From NCBI GenBank assembly GCA_021324635.1, contig JAJPIS010000077.1, positions 27,175-91,174 of the forward strand: a stretch of 64,000 nucleotides of DNA, in the 5' to 3' direction. The stretch is from Gemmatimonadota bacterium. Its GTDB lineage: Bacteria > Gemmatimonadota > Gemmatimonadetes > Gemmatimonadales > Gemmatimonadaceae. The first letter of the stretch is position 1. Each line of letters opens with the position of its first letter. The position numbers and the translations under genes were made by a program. Below the pieces are notes generated by a model, which saw only the letters and a list, made by a program, of their open reading frames with translations, had not been told where the DNA came from and ran no database searches. This document shows positions 1-9,363 of this stretch, one piece after another.

Positions 1-573
1 CTCACCTGGTTGGCCGCGTTCGCGCTCAGCGACTCGCCGTTCACCGGGCTTCGCGTCGCCGTCTTCGTGACCATCCTGGCCGGTGTGGCGATCACCGACG
101 CGCGCTACTACCTGATCCCGGACGGCTTCACCGTCTTCGGCCTGACGTGGGTCTGCGCGCTGTCGTTCATCGGGGTCTTCGTCGGTGAGTCGAGCGGGTT
201 CGCGCTGCCGTACGACGCCCTGATCGGCGCCTGCGTCGGCGCGGGCGCGATCTCGATCGTCGGGTGGCTTGGCGAGGTGGTGCTCAAGAAGGAGGCGATG
301 GGGTTCGGCGATGTCACGCTCATGGCCGTGGTCGGCGCAGCCCTCGGCCCGGCCCGGACGCTCCTGACGATCTTCCTGGGCGCGGCGGTCGGCGCGGTCC
401 TGTTCGCGGTCGTCGTCCTGCCCGCGACCTGGGTCCGCGCCCGCCGGGCCGGCGTCGAGTTCGAGCCGCCGCTCGTCCCCTTCGGGGTCTTCCTTGCGCC
501 CGCCGCGGTCGGGGCCTTGCTTTGGGGTAACCGCCTGATCGCGTGGTACTTGGCGCGTATCGGGCCGACCTGA
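1..573 (+). CDS. Type IV prepilin peptidase, C-terminal part (5' end outside window)
   Basis: This is an inner-membrane aspartic peptidase of the A24 family, which cleaves and usually N-methylates type IV pilin or pseudopilin precursors. The reading frame is open from base 1, so the start lies upstream and about 190 residues are visible. Two catalytic aspartates fit the family: one in ITDARYYLIPD and one in the GxGD motif (GFGD, near base 305). The rest is alternating hydrophobic segments consistent with the multi-pass peptidase domain. The next gene begins at or just after this stop, so the two are probably co-transcribed. Whether it serves pili or type II secretion cannot be told, because no pilus gene is in view. 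Confidence 0.9.
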   Translation, partial: LTWLAAFALSDSPFTGLRVAVFVTILAGVAITDARYYLIPDGFTVFGLTWVCALSFIGVFVGESSGFALPYDALIGACVGAGAISIVGWLGEVVLKKEAMGFGDVTLMAVVGAALGPARTLLTIFLGAAVGAVLFAVVVLPATWVRARRAGVEFEPPLVPFGVFLAPAAVGALLWGNRLIAWYLARIGPT

Positions 574-1853
574 CCCCAACCCGACGGGATGGCGTGCTCC
601 GCGACTCGGCCCTGCATCGATTCACGCGCGATCTGACCGATGACGCCCGGGCCGGCCGCCTCGACCCGGTGCGCTGCCGGGACGCCGAGATCGACCGGGT
701 GATCGACATTCTCCTCCGGTACGGCAAGAACAACCCGGCCCTGGTCGGCGCCGCCGGGGTCGGCAAGACGGCGATCGTCGAGGGGCTCGCACAACGGGTG
801 GTTGCGGGGGACGTGCCCCTCGTCCTGCGGGATGTCCGGATCCTGTCGCTCGATCACGTCGCACTGCTCGGCGGCACGACCTACCGCGGCCAGTACGAAT
901 CGCGGATCACCGCCCTGATCGATGAGGTGACGGCGGCGACCGATGTCATTCTCTTCGTCGACGAGCTGCACAATCTCATCGGACAGGGAAGCGCGATGGG
1001 CGCGGCGATGGATGCCGGCAACATGCTCAAGCCGGCGCTCGTGCGCGGGGAGTTCCGGGTGATCGGGGCGACGACGAGCGAGGAATATGACCGCTGGGTC
1101 TGTGGCGATCCGGCGCTCGAGCGACGGTTTCAGCGGGTGGATGTGCGCGAGCTGTCGGCAGCCGATACGCTCGACATCCTGCGCGCCCGGACACTCCGGC
1201 TGGAGCGGCACCACGGCGTGGTGATCGCTGACGATGCGATCGAGGCGGCCGTGCGGCTGACGGATGAGTACGTGCCGGAGCGCGCCCGCCCGGATCGCGC
1301 CATCGATGCGCTCGATGAGGCGTGTGCGCACACCCAGGCGCTCGCTCGCTACACTGGGCCGGCGGCGGCGTTGCTCGACGACCGGCGCGCGCTGCTGCGG
1401 GGCCGCGCCCCGCGAGCCGCCGCCGAGCCGGCCGCGGCGCCGGCGGATGCCGATGCCCTGGAGCGCTTCGCGCGCACGGGCTTCGACGCCCTCGAGCGGT
1501 TCGGGGCCGAGATCGAGGCGGTGTTCGCCGGACGCTTCGGTGACGGGACGGGAGGTGCGGCGCGCGGCGCGACGGAAAGCCGCGCCGGCGACCGGCGCGA
1601 CGTGCCCACCAGCGGCGCGACCGCGGGGGCCGGCGGATCGCCGGCGACGCCGCCGGCATCGGGCGCGGCACCGGGCGCGGCACCGGGCGCGGCATCGGGC
1701 GCGGCATCGGGCCCGCGGGCGCGGTCGCTCGGCGAGCTGGACGAGCTGCTGCGGATCCGGCTGGCGGAGGACGGTGTGGTCGTCCGGGCGCACGACGTCG
1801 CACGCGCGGTGGCGGTGGCGACCGGGCGCTCGGTCGTGTGGCACTCCCCGTGA
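543..1853 (+). CDS. Clp/Hsp100-type AAA+ ATPase with a single ATPase ring domain
   Basis: The first 270 residues match the D1 ATPase module of ClpA/ClpB/ClpC. Visible elements are a Walker A (GAAGVGKTA), a Walker B (ILFVDELHN), sensor-type GATTSEEY and an arginine-finger region (DPALERRFQR). There is no Clp N-domain, no M-domain coiled coil and no D2 ring. After the D1 lid the protein runs into an Ala/Pro/Gly-rich stretch (a 12-bp DNA repeat at 1655-1714) and a short C-terminal segment of about 40 residues. GTG at 543 overlaps the peptidase gene by 31 bp; GTG at 594 is an alternative (419 aa). It could be a one-ring unfoldase or an assembly ATPase linked to the prepilin peptidase. The function is unknown; the ATPase call is firm. 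Confidence 0.85.
   Translation: MVLGAYRADLTPTRRDGVLRDSALHRFTRDLTDDARAGRLDPVRCRDAEIDRVIDILLRYGKNNPALVGAAGVGKTAIVEGLAQRVVAGDVPLVLRDVRILSLDHVALLGGTTYRGQYESRITALIDEVTAATDVILFVDELHNLIGQGSAMGAAMDAGNMLKPALVRGEFRVIGATTSEEYDRWVCGDPALERRFQRVDVRELSAADTLDILRARTLRLERHHGVVIADDAIEAAVRLTDEYVPERARPDRAIDALDEACAHTQALARYTGPAAALLDDRRALLRGRAPRAAAEPAAAPADADALERFARTGFDALERFGAEIEAVFAGRFGDGTGGAARGATESRAGDRRDVPTSGATAGAGGSPATPPASGAAPGAAPGAASGAASGPRARSLGELDELLRIRLAEDGVVVRAHDVARAVAVATGRSVVWHSP
1655..1714 (+). repeat. Five 12-bp tandem repeats inside the Clp-like gene
   Basis: The unit GGCATCGGGCGC or GGCACCGGGCGC repeats five times in frame and encodes Gly/Ala/Ser/Pro tetrapeptides. It forms a flexible linker between the ATPase core and the C-terminal segment, and could vary in length between strains. 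Confidence 0.8.
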
Positions 1854-3115
1854 GCGGACCCACGCACGTCGCACGGGGCGTTGCATGGGGGGTGGCGGGC
1901 GTCGCGGGCGTGATGATCGGCCTGTCCGCCTGTGGCCGAGACACGCCGGCGGTGCAGGGTGGGGGCCGGTACGCCCAGGATGTGGCGCAGGCGATCCCGC
2001 GCGTCGAGCGCGCCGTCGGAATACGCTTCAAGCGGCCGCCCCGAGTCGAGTCGCGCTCCAAGGCCGACGTCCGGGCCTTTCTCGAGCGGCAGTTCGCGAC
2101 CAGCCACGCGGTGCGCGACCTCGCGGGCGAGGAGGCCGTGTACAAGCTGCTCGGCATGATCCCGGACACGATGCACCTGCGCCCCGAGCTGGAGAATCTG
2201 CTGACGGAGCAGATCGCGGCGTACTACGATCCCAAGACCAAGGTGCTCTACGTGGTCGATGGCGCCCCGCAGGTGGAGCTGAGCGTGATCATCATGCACG
2301 AGCTGGTGCATGCCCTCCAGGACCAGTACATCAACCTCGACTCGATCCAGTCCGCCGAGGGTGACAACGACCGCGCCTCGGCGGCCGACGCGATCATCGA
2401 AGGTCAGGCGGTCTTCGATCAGTTGGTGGCAATGGCCGGGAACCGGAACTTCGTCGCCATGATCCCGGGCGGCTGGGATGCCATGCGCCAGCAGATCCGG
2501 CAGAACCAGGCGTCGATGCCCGCGCTCGCAGGAGCGCCGATGGCGCTCCAGGAGACGCTCATCTTCCCGTACCTGAGCGGGACGGAGTTCATGCGCGATT
2601 TCGACGCGCGCGAGCCTGGGACGCAGCCGTATGGACCGAATATGCCGACGTCGACCCGCCAGGTGCTGCATCCCGTCGACGACTTCCTCACGCGTCGGCA
2701 GGAACCACTGCGGGTGACGCTGCCGGCGCTGCCCCGTGGGCTTCAGCCGGCCTACGTCAACGATCTCGGCGAGTTCGAGACGCGGCTCTTCCTCTACCAG
2801 CATCTCGACGACCAGGCCGCCGCGATCCGCGGTGCGACGGGGTGGGAGGGGGACCGCTACGAGGTGGTCCAACTGCCGCAGGGACCGGCCCTGGGATGGG
2901 TGACGGTCTGGGAGTCCGCCGTGAGCGCGGCGCAGTTCCGCGACCTGCTCCAGCAGGCGATCGCGCGCCGCTACGGCGCGCATCCCGTCCGCAGCGTCTC
3001 GATCGTCGCCGCGGAGATCGGCGGCCGTCCGGCGGTCGTGTACGAGGACAAGCCGGCGGGCGCCCGTACCCTGCGGATGATCGATCCGGCGCAGGTACGC
3101 ATCGAGCCGGAATAG
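1838..3115 (+). CDS. Secreted lipoprotein with zincin-type HELVH motif
   Basis: The N-terminus is a lipoprotein signal peptide ending in a lipobox (GLSAC, Cys about 32), so the mature protein should be membrane-anchored. A zinc-metallopeptidase HExxH signature is seen (IIMHELVHALQDQ, His about 154 and 158), and downstream acidic residues (AIIEGQAVFD) could give the third ligand, as in gluzincins. Length is 425 aa. I do not recognise a named peptidase family, so the call is a putative metallopeptidase. The GTG start overlaps the Clp-like gene by 16 bp, which suggests translational coupling; an internal ATG at about residue 26 would destroy the signal peptide and is unlikely. A GC-rich hairpin follows the gene. 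Confidence 0.75.
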   Translation: MALPVSGPTHVARGVAWGVAGVAGVMIGLSACGRDTPAVQGGGRYAQDVAQAIPRVERAVGIRFKRPPRVESRSKADVRAFLERQFATSHAVRDLAGEEAVYKLLGMIPDTMHLRPELENLLTEQIAAYYDPKTKVLYVVDGAPQVELSVIIMHELVHALQDQYINLDSIQSAEGDNDRASAADAIIEGQAVFDQLVAMAGNRNFVAMIPGGWDAMRQQIRQNQASMPALAGAPMALQETLIFPYLSGTEFMRDFDAREPGTQPYGPNMPTSTRQVLHPVDDFLTRRQEPLRVTLPALPRGLQPAYVNDLGEFETRLFLYQHLDDQAAAIRGATGWEGDRYEVVQLPQGPALGWVTVWESAVSAAQFRDLLQQAIARRYGAHPVRSVSIVAAEIGGRPAVVYEDKPAGARTLRMIDPAQVRIEPE

Positions 3116-3201
3116 AGGGCGCGCCGCCCGTCCCGCTCGGCGACTCGGCGCGCGGCGAGACCCCGCCGAGCCCGTCGTGGCCAGGCCCCGACCACCCGTG
3201 A

Positions 3202-3234
3202 CCCGAGCCCGCGCGGAGCCCGAACCGGCTCGGG
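3202..3234. terminator. Candidate bidirectional terminator hairpin
   Basis: An 8-bp perfect inverted repeat (CCCGAGCC and GGCTCGGG) lies between two convergent genes (stops at 3115 and 3240). There is no T-tract, so intrinsic termination is uncertain. Confidence 0.4.
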
Positions 3235-3239
3235 CGACC

Positions 3240-4001
3240 TCAGATGCCGATCAGCTTCGAGAGGCCGAAGAGGACGACGGCGATCAGGCCGCCCAGGACG
3301 TAGCCGGTGCGGATGATGAGGCGGAGCTCGCGGTCGATCACGCCGCGGATGAGCTCCTCGATCCGCTCCTGGCTGAAGGCCAGCACCTTGCGCTCGACCA
3401 TCTCCTGCACGCGGAAGCGCTCGACCAGGGCGGGGATCTTCTGCTCGATCCAGGACCAGATCGCCGGCGACAGCGCTCGGGCGAGCCGTTCGGCGGTGTC
3501 GGGCGGCAGCCAGCGGCCGGGACGTCCGATCGGGCGCTCGAGCGCCTCGACGATCTTGTCGACAGTGCGGTCGGTGAGAACGAGCCGCGCGACCATCCGC
3601 TCACGAAAGGGGAGGTCGTTCACGAACCGGGTCAGGAACTCCTGAATCGCCTGCTCCACCGCGGGGAGCAGCTCGGTCGGGAGGATCGCGGCCAACGAGC
3701 CGTGCTCGGAATCGAGTGTATTGGTGAGCACGGCGGCGAGCTGCCGCTCGAGCGCGTCCCGCAGCCCGGAGTGCGCGATCTCCTCCATGAGATCGTGCGG
3801 GGTGAGCAGTCGCTCGCCGACGGTACGCCCGATGCTCTTCGCGAGGCGCGGCTGGTTCTTCGGGATCGCCCCCTGAAAGCCGAACCGCCGCTGGCGTGGG
3901 CGGAAGAGCATCCACACGGCGACCGTGTCGGAGAACCCGCCGGCGATGGTCCCGATCGCGACCTGCACCGCGAACTCCAACCAGGGGTTACGGAGCGCCA
4001 C
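3240..4001 (-). CDS. DUF445 family membrane protein
   Basis: The 253-residue protein has the DUF445 pattern. A first membrane segment contains GTIAGGFSDTVAVWMLFRP, followed by a long amphipathic, charged helical region and a last C-terminal membrane helix (GYVLGGLIAVVLFGLSKLIGI region). The biochemical role of the family is not established. The gene sits downstream of lon on the same strand with a 99-bp gap and may share its transcript. The ATG start is at the beginning of the conserved region and gives the usual short form of the family. Confidence 0.8.
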   Translation of the reverse strand: MALRNPWLEFAVQVAIGTIAGGFSDTVAVWMLFRPRQRRFGFQGAIPKNQPRLAKSIGRTVGERLLTPHDLMEEIAHSGLRDALERQLAAVLTNTLDSEHGSLAAILPTELLPAVEQAIQEFLTRFVNDLPFRERMVARLVLTDRTVDKIVEALERPIGRPGRWLPPDTAERLARALSPAIWSWIEQKIPALVERFRVQEMVERKVLAFSQERIEELIRGVIDRELRLIIRTGYVLGGLIAVVLFGLSKLIGI

Positions 4002-4100
4002 GACGGAGTGACGGGAGACGCCGCGCGCGTGAGGCGGTGGCGACCGAGGCCGGCGCGGGACGACAGCGGATCACGAGCGTGAGACCCGGGGTCGCCGCGG

Positions 4101-6701
4101 TCAGTGGAGCGTGTCGACGGGCACCGGCGCGGACGGAACGGGCGCGACGGGATGCACCGGGGCGAAGGGAGAGGGGGAGGGGGAGGGGGGGGAGGGGGAG
4201 GAGACGGACGGCGCCGGGGCGGGCGAGCCGGGCATTGGGCGGCCACCACCGTTGGGGCTCGGCGGGCCGAGTGGGGCCGACTCGACCAGGTCCTCCTGCG
4301 GCGGGTGGTCGGCGAGGACCGCGCTCGTCGCGACGCCGGTGCTCGGCAACAGCGCGACGCGGAACACGTCGTCCATCGTGCCGACGAACGTGAAAGTCAT
4401 GTTCGCCCGCACCTCGTCGGGCACGTCACGGAGGTCCTTCTCGTTCGAGCGCGGCAGAACGACCTCGCGCAGCCCGGCGCGATAGGCGGCGAGCACTTTC
4501 TCCTTGACCCCACCGATCTCGAGCGCCTTCCCGCGCAGCGTGACTTCTCCGGTCATCGCGACGTCGCGCCGCACGGCCCGCCGCGACAATACGCTGCCGA
4601 TCGCCAGTGTGACGGCGATCCCCGCGCTCGGTCCGTCCTTGGGGACGGCGCCGGCCGGGAAGTGGATGTGGAGGTCCGTCTCCTTGAACTCGCGGTCGTC
4701 GATGCCCAGCATCGCCGCGCGTGACCGGATGTAGGAGTAGGCCGCGTCGACCGATTCGCGCATCACGTCGCCGAGCTGGCCGGTGACCGTGAGCCGACCC
4801 GTGCCCGGCATGCGCAGCGCCTCGATGACCATGAGGTCGCCGCCGGTCGAGGTCCACGCGAGCCCGGTCACGGCGCCGATCTCGGGCTCCTTCTCCGCTT
4901 CCTCGAACGGGTAGCGGGGGACGCCCAGGATCTCCTCGACCCGCGCCAGGTCGATGACCCAGGCCCCTTCCTCACCTTCGGCCTTGCGGCGCGCGCGCTT
5001 ACGCATGATGGCGGCGAGGTTGCGCTCGAAGTTGCGGAGCCCTGCCTCGCGCGAGTAGCGGCTCGAGATGAAGCCCAGCACCTCGTCCGTGAACTGGAGA
5101 TCCTTGTCCGTGATGCCGTGCTCCTCGAACAGGCGCGGCAACAGGTAGCGCCACGCGATCTCGACCTTCTCCTCCACCGTGTATCCGGCGATCCGGATGA
5201 CCTCCATGCGGTCACGCAGCGGTGCCGGGATGTCGAAGAGGTTGTTCGCCGTGCAGATGAACAGGCAGGACGAGAGGTCGAAGGGCAGGTTGAGGTAGTG
5301 ATCGACGAACGCGTTGTTCTGTGACGGGTCGAGCACCTCGAGCATGGCCGCCGTCGGATCGCCCGAGGGCCCGCCGCCGGTCATCTTGTCGATCTCGTCG
5401 ATCATGAGCACCGGGTCCTTCACCTGCACGCGCCGCAGCGCCTGGAGGATGAGACCCGGCATCGAGCCGACGTAGGTCCGGCGGTGCCCACGGATCTCGG
5501 CTTCGTCCCGCACGCCGCCGACCGAGATCCGGTAGAACTCGCGGCCGATCGCGCTCGCGATCGCTTCGCCCAGTGACGTCTTGCCCGTGCCCGGCGGCCC
5601 GACGAAGCAGAGGATCGGGCCGTGCGGATCGCCACCGCGAAGCTTGCGGACGGCGAGGAACTCGAGGATCCGCTCCTTGGCCTCGCGCAACCCGTAGTGG
5701 CGGCTGTCGAGCGCGCCCTCGACCTTGCTGAGCGCGATCTCCTCGTCGCCCGAGCGCTTGTGCCAGGGGAGCGAGAGGATCCAGTCGAGGTACGTGCGGA
5801 TCACCTGGTACTCACTCGACGCCGGCGAGAGCATGCGCATGCGCTCCGTCTCGCGCCGCGCCTCCTGCGCCACCTTCTCGGGCAGGTTGGCGTCGTCGAT
5901 CTTCTTGAGCGTGTCGATCGTCTCCTTCTCCCCCGGATCGGCTTCCCCGAGCTCCGTCTGGATCGCACGCAACTGCTGCCGCAGGTAGAACTCGCGCTGG
6001 TGCTGCTCGATCTTGATCTCCGTCTGCCGCTTGACGTCCTCCATGACGCGGGCGCGCGCGACCTCGCGCTCCAGGCGGGTCAGGATGAAGCGCAGCCGCT
6101 GCCCGACGTCGAGCCGCTGGAGGACCTCGTCCTTGTCGGAGATGCGGAAGTTCATGTTCGTCGACGCCAGGTCGGCGAAGCGGCCCGGGTCGGAGACGTT
6201 CATCTTGAGGATCGCCGGCACTTCGTCCGGGATCCGGTCGATCAGGTCGGCCAGCGTCTCGGCGGCGGCGGCGACGCGGGCGACGAGATCCTCGATCTCC
6301 TTGGCGTCGGCGATCGTCTCCTTGGCCGGCCGGACCGCCGCGACCACGAACGGCTGCGTCTGGCGGATCTCCTCGATCACGATGCGGCGCAATCCCTGAA
6401 GCGTGATCTGGACCGTGTCGCCGGGAAGATTGATGCGCTCGTGGACCCGCGCGGCGACACCCACCCGGCCAATGAACTGCTTCGAGTCGATCGGCTCGTC
6501 GTGATCGCCGCTGGCGACCACGAGGGCGACGATCAGCCCCGGCTCCTCATTCGCGCGGAGGAGCGCGAGATTCTCCGGCGCGCCCATCTGGACCGCGATC
6601 GTGCCCAGCGGGTAGACGATCGTCGACCGGAGCGCCATGAGGGGCAGCGCCGGGGGCAACTCCGACTTGAGAATGTCGTCCTTACGCTGTGGCTTGGCCA
6701 T
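4101..6701 (-). CDS. lon: ATP-dependent protease LonA
   Basis: Cytoplasmic ATP-dependent serine protease that degrades misfolded and regulatory proteins. The order of domains is the LAN substrate-binding domain (about 15-205), a coiled-coil helical region, the AAA+ module with Walker A (GPPGTGKT) and Walker B (VLMIDEID), and the S16 protease domain with the catalytic serine in [10 protein letters not shown] and the catalytic lysine in the following conserved block. The core has normal length for LonA. Unusually, the last 70 or so residues are a Pro/Ser/Ala-rich tail ([10 protein letters not shown] type) encoded by a very C-rich tract. The gene is divergent from ffh. Confidence 0.97.
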   Translation of the reverse strand: MAKPQRKDDILKSELPPALPLMALRSTIVYPLGTIAVQMGAPENLALLRANEEPGLIVALVVASGDHDEPIDSKQFIGRVGVAARVHERINLPGDTVQITLQGLRRIVIEEIRQTQPFVVAAVRPAKETIADAKEIEDLVARVAAAAETLADLIDRIPDEVPAILKMNVSDPGRFADLASTNMNFRISDKDEVLQRLDVGQRLRFILTRLEREVARARVMEDVKRQTEIKIEQHQREFYLRQQLRAIQTELGEADPGEKETIDTLKKIDDANLPEKVAQEARRETERMRMLSPASSEYQVIRTYLDWILSLPWHKRSGDEEIALSKVEGALDSRHYGLREAKERILEFLAVRKLRGGDPHGPILCFVGPPGTGKTSLGEAIASAIGREFYRISVGGVRDEAEIRGHRRTYVGSMPGLILQALRRVQVKDPVLMIDEIDKMTGGGPSGDPTAAMLEVLDPSQNNAFVDHYLNLPFDLSSCLFICTANNLFDIPAPLRDRMEVIRIAGYTVEEKVEIAWRYLLPRLFEEHGITDKDLQFTDEVLGFISSRYSREAGLRNFERNLAAIMRKRARRKAEGEEGAWVIDLARVEEILGVPRYPFEEAEKEPEIGAVTGLAWTSTGGDLMVIEALRMPGTGRLTVTGQLGDVMRESVDAAYSYIRSRAAMLGIDDREFKETDLHIHFPAGAVPKDGPSAGIAVTLAIGSVLSRRAVRRDVAMTGEVTLRGKALEIGGVKEKVLAAYRAGLREVVLPRSNEKDLRDVPDEVRANMTFTFVGTMDDVFRVALLPSTGVATSAVLADHPPQEDLVESAPLGPPSPNGGGRPMPGSPAPAPSVSSPSPPSPSPSPFAPVHPVAPVPSAPVPVDTLH
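4167..4201 (+). repeat. G-run tract with quadruplex potential inside the lon 3' end
   Basis: The + strand (template for lon) carries five or more runs of three to eight G separated by single A residues. It encodes the Ser/Pro tail of Lon on the other strand and fits a G-quadruplex pattern. Confidence 0.6.
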
Positions 6702-6829
6702 ACGGGCGGCGGGTGAAGGGTGAGCGCGGAGGAGGCGGAGCGACAGGGGACGGGCCCGGTGCGCGGATGCCGCCCGCGCATCGGGCCCGTCCGACCTCCC
6801 CCGGCCGCCGTGATCCGTCTCGGGTCGGC

Positions 6830-6858
6830 TTGTCGTAAATCATAATCTGGTCTACGTT
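6830..6858 (+). promoter_or_regulatory. Promoter of ffh (near-leaderless)
   Basis: A -35 box TTGTCG (6830-6835) and a -10 box TACGTT (6853-6858) are separated by 17 bp. Expected +1 is about 6865, two bases before the ATG at 6867, so the transcript would have almost no leader. No Shine-Dalgarno sequence is present. Confidence 0.55.
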
Positions 6859-6866
6859 TCTGGGCT

Positions 6867-8216
6867 ATGTTCGATGAGCTGAGCGAGAAGCTCGAGGCGA
6901 CGTTCGCCCGCCTCCGCGGGCACGGCGTGCTCACACCCGCCGACATCAAGGAGGGACTGCGCGAGGTGCGGCGCGTCCTCCTCGAGGCGGACGTCAACTT
7001 CCAATTGACGCGCGAGTTCCTGGAGCGTGTCGAGAAAGCGGCGGCCGGAGTCACCGCCCTCAAGTCGGTCGCTCCCGCCCAGCAACTGGTCAAGATCGTC
7101 TACGACGAGCTCGTCGCGATGCTCGGCGAGCGCCGCGAGGGGCTCAAGCTCAGCTCTGTCCCCCCGACGGTGGTGATGCTGGTCGGCCTCCAGGGGTCCG
7201 GGAAGACGACGACCGCCGCCAAGCTGGCGCGGAAGCTGACCGCCGAGGGCCGCCCGACACGGCTGGTCGCCGCCGACGTATACCGCCCCGCCGCAATCGA
7301 CCAGTTGGAGACGCTCGGCGCCCAGCTCGGAGTCCCGGTCCACGCCGACCGCACGACGGACGACGTCGCGCGGATCGCCAGGCAGGGGATCGAGCAGTCG
7401 CGCCGGGCGCGCGAGCGGGTCACGGTCATCGACACGGCCGGCCGGCTCCAGATCGACGACGAGATGATGCACGAGCTGGTGCACCTCAAGGAGGCGATCC
7501 ACCCCGACGAGATCCTGCTCGTGGCTGACGGGATGACGGGGCAGGATGCGGTGCGCATTGCCCAGGGGTTCGATCAGGCGCTCGGCGTGACCGGGGTCAT
7601 TCTCACGAAGATGGACGGCGACGCCCGTGGGGGCGCGGCGCTGTCGATCTACGGTGTCCTCAAGAAGCCGATCAAGTACATCGGCGTCGGCGAGAAGCCG
7701 GATGCGCTCGAGGACTTCCATCCCGATCGCATGGCCGGGCGCATTCTCCAGATGGGCGACGTCCTGACGCTGGTCGAGAAAGCACAGTCTGCGCTGGACG
7801 AGGCCGAGGCGCGGAAGCTCGAGAAGAAGGTGCGCAAGGAGGGGCTCGACCTCCAGGACTTCCTGTCGGCGATGCGGCAGATGCAGAAGCTCGGCCCGCT
7901 CGAGGGCATCCTGAAGATGCTCCCGGGCGTGAACGCGAAGATGCTGCGACAGGCCAACCTCGACCCCAAGCGCCTCAAGCACATCGAGGCGATCGTGCTG
8001 TCGATGACCCCCGCGGAACGACAGAATCCGGGCCTCCTCAACGGATCCCGCCGCGCCCGTGTGGCCAAGGGGTCGGGGCGGCCGATCAGTGAGGTGAATC
8101 GGCTGCTCGAGCAGTTCCGGGACATGCAGAAGATGATGAAAAAGGTGGGGAGCGGCGGCGCGGGCGGGTTGCGCGGCATGCGCGGCCTCCCACCCGGCAT
8201 GATGGGTATGCGGTAG
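6867..8216 (+). CDS. ffh: Signal recognition particle protein Ffh
   Basis: The SRP GTPase binds 4.5S RNA and delivers ribosomes making membrane proteins to FtsY. The N-domain (1-90), the G domain with P-loop (GLQGSGKTTTAAKLA), the DTAGR motif and TKMDG specificity motif, and the methionine-rich M domain with the RNA-binding segment (SMTPAERQNPGLLNGSRR) are all present. The length of 449 aa is normal. It heads the familiar ffh-rpsP-rimM-trmD-rplS order. The last three codons, ATG CGG TAG, are duplicated just after the stop. Confidence 0.98.
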   Translation: MFDELSEKLEATFARLRGHGVLTPADIKEGLREVRRVLLEADVNFQLTREFLERVEKAAAGVTALKSVAPAQQLVKIVYDELVAMLGERREGLKLSSVPPTVVMLVGLQGSGKTTTAAKLARKLTAEGRPTRLVAADVYRPAAIDQLETLGAQLGVPVHADRTTDDVARIARQGIEQSRRARERVTVIDTAGRLQIDDEMMHELVHLKEAIHPDEILLVADGMTGQDAVRIAQGFDQALGVTGVILTKMDGDARGGAALSIYGVLKKPIKYIGVGEKPDALEDFHPDRMAGRILQMGDVLTLVEKAQSALDEAEARKLEKKVRKEGLDLQDFLSAMRQMQKLGPLEGILKMLPGVNAKMLRQANLDPKRLKHIEAIVLSMTPAERQNPGLLNGSRRARVAKGSGRPISEVNRLLEQFRDMQKMMKKVGSGGAGGLRGMRGLPPGMMGMR

Positions 8217-8257
8217 CATGCGGTAGCATGCGGTAACACGGGGCACCATGCGGTAGC
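8208..8257 (+). repeat. 10-bp repeats ATGCGGTAGC over the ffh stop codon
   Basis: Copies at 8208, 8218, 8228 (GTAGC changed to GTAAC) and 8248 repeat the last codons of ffh plus one base. Each copy contains a minimal open frame, ATG-CGG-stop. Such a run may be a replication-slippage product. Confidence 0.85.
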
Positions 8258-8361
8258 ACACGCCGCTGCACGAGGCCCGGGTGCGGCTCGGAGCGACCGA
8301 GTCCGCGAAGAGCCCGGGATGACACCGCGCGCACGAGCGCGCATCAGACAGGGAGCGATCA

Positions 8362-8697
8362 GTGGTTCGCATTCGACTGCGCCGCGTGGGGCGCAAGAAC
8401 GCGCCGGTGTTCCGGATCGTCGTCGCCGACTCGGAGAGCCCGCGCGACGGGCGATTCATCGAGGTGATCGGCCAGTACGCGCCGCGCGAGAAGGCGGCGG
8501 ATGGCAGCGACAAGGGACGGCTCACGATTGAGACCGAGCGGGCGGAGCACTGGCTCGACCGGGGCGCGCAGCCGAGCGACACCGTGCGGTCGCTCCTCCG
8601 GCGGGCGGGTCTCCTCAAGGCGCGGCACGAGCTGCGCGTGGCGAAGCGGCGGCAGGCGTCGGCCGTGCCGCTGCGCGAGGAGCAGGCCGGGGCGTGA
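8362..8697 (+). CDS. rpsP: 30S ribosomal protein S16
   Basis: Small-subunit protein needed for 30S assembly. The N-terminus VVRIRLRRVGRKNAPVFRI and the following RDGRFIEVIGQY block are the S16 signature. The GTG start at 8362 gives exactly the canonical N-terminus. The C-terminal tail (KRRQASAVPLREEQAGA) is short and basic. The gene overlaps rimM by 4 bp (GTGA), showing translational coupling. Length is 111 aa. Confidence 0.97.
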   Translation: MVRIRLRRVGRKNAPVFRIVVADSESPRDGRFIEVIGQYAPREKAADGSDKGRLTIETERAEHWLDRGAQPSDTVRSLLRRAGLLKARHELRVAKRRQASAVPLREEQAGA

Positions 8698-9254
8698 CCG
8701 TGGCGGCGCCCGAGTACGTGATCGTCGGGCGCGTTCGACGAGCACACGGCATCCGCGGTGAGGTGGTCGTCGAGGCGCTGACGGACGACCCGGAGCGGCT
8801 GTTGGCGGTCGGTGCTCGGCTCCTCGCCGGCACGGTCGAGGGCCTGGTGGAGACCGGGGCGGGCGGCGAACCGCGCGAGCTGACGATCCGCCGCTCGACC
8901 CCGTTCAAGGGCGGACGGATCCTCCGCTTCCAGGAGATCCCGGACCGAACCGCCGCCGAGCTGTGGCGCGAGCGCTATCTGCTGGTGCCCCGGACGGACG
9001 TCGCGCCGCCGGCCCAGGACGAAGTGTACCTGCACGACCTCGTGGGGCTGCAGGTGGAGAGTACCGGTGGCGTCGACCTGGGGCGGGTCGAAGGTTTGTA
9101 TGAGGTGCCGCAGGGTGTCCTCGTCGAGGTGCGCACGCCGCGGGGGTCGCTGGTCCTCGTGCCCTATCAGCCGCCCATGATCGCTCGGACAGACCTCGCG
9201 CGCGGGACGATCGTCGTCGACCCGCCGCCGGGACTGTTCGAGGAGCCGCACTGA
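8694..9254 (+). CDS. rimM: Ribosome maturation factor RimM
   Basis: 16S rRNA processing factor that assists maturation of the 30S head. The protein has the RimM N-terminal barrel (VGRVRRAHGIRGEVVVEALTDD) and the PRC-barrel half (EVYLHDLVGLQVE ... GRVEGLYEVPQGVLVEV) ending in a LVPYQPPMI-type motif. At 186 aa it has normal family length. It starts inside rpsP (4-bp overlap, GTG) and is followed by trmD after 109 bp. Confidence 0.96.
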   Translation: MTVAAPEYVIVGRVRRAHGIRGEVVVEALTDDPERLLAVGARLLAGTVEGLVETGAGGEPRELTIRRSTPFKGGRILRFQEIPDRTAAELWRERYLLVPRTDVAPPAQDEVYLHDLVGLQVESTGGVDLGRVEGLYEVPQGVLVEVRTPRGSLVLVPYQPPMIARTDLARGTIVVDPPPGLFEEPH

Positions 9255-9363
9255 GGCGCCACGCACGGCCGTTCGCCGCCGACCCCGAAACCGACCGCGC
9301 CCACCCCTCGGCTCCCACAGCGCTCACGCGCCTCGCGCGACATCCCACCCCGGATGGTTCGGC

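Noticed and set aside
543..1853. A displaced gvpN ATPase
   Set aside because: The motifs are of Clp D1 type, and the gene is 17 kb from the gvp cluster.
6852..9266. An 804-aa minus-strand open frame across ffh, rpsP and rimM
   Set aside because: It is antisense to three certain housekeeping genes and shows no family resemblance; long antisense frames are expected in such GC-rich DNA.
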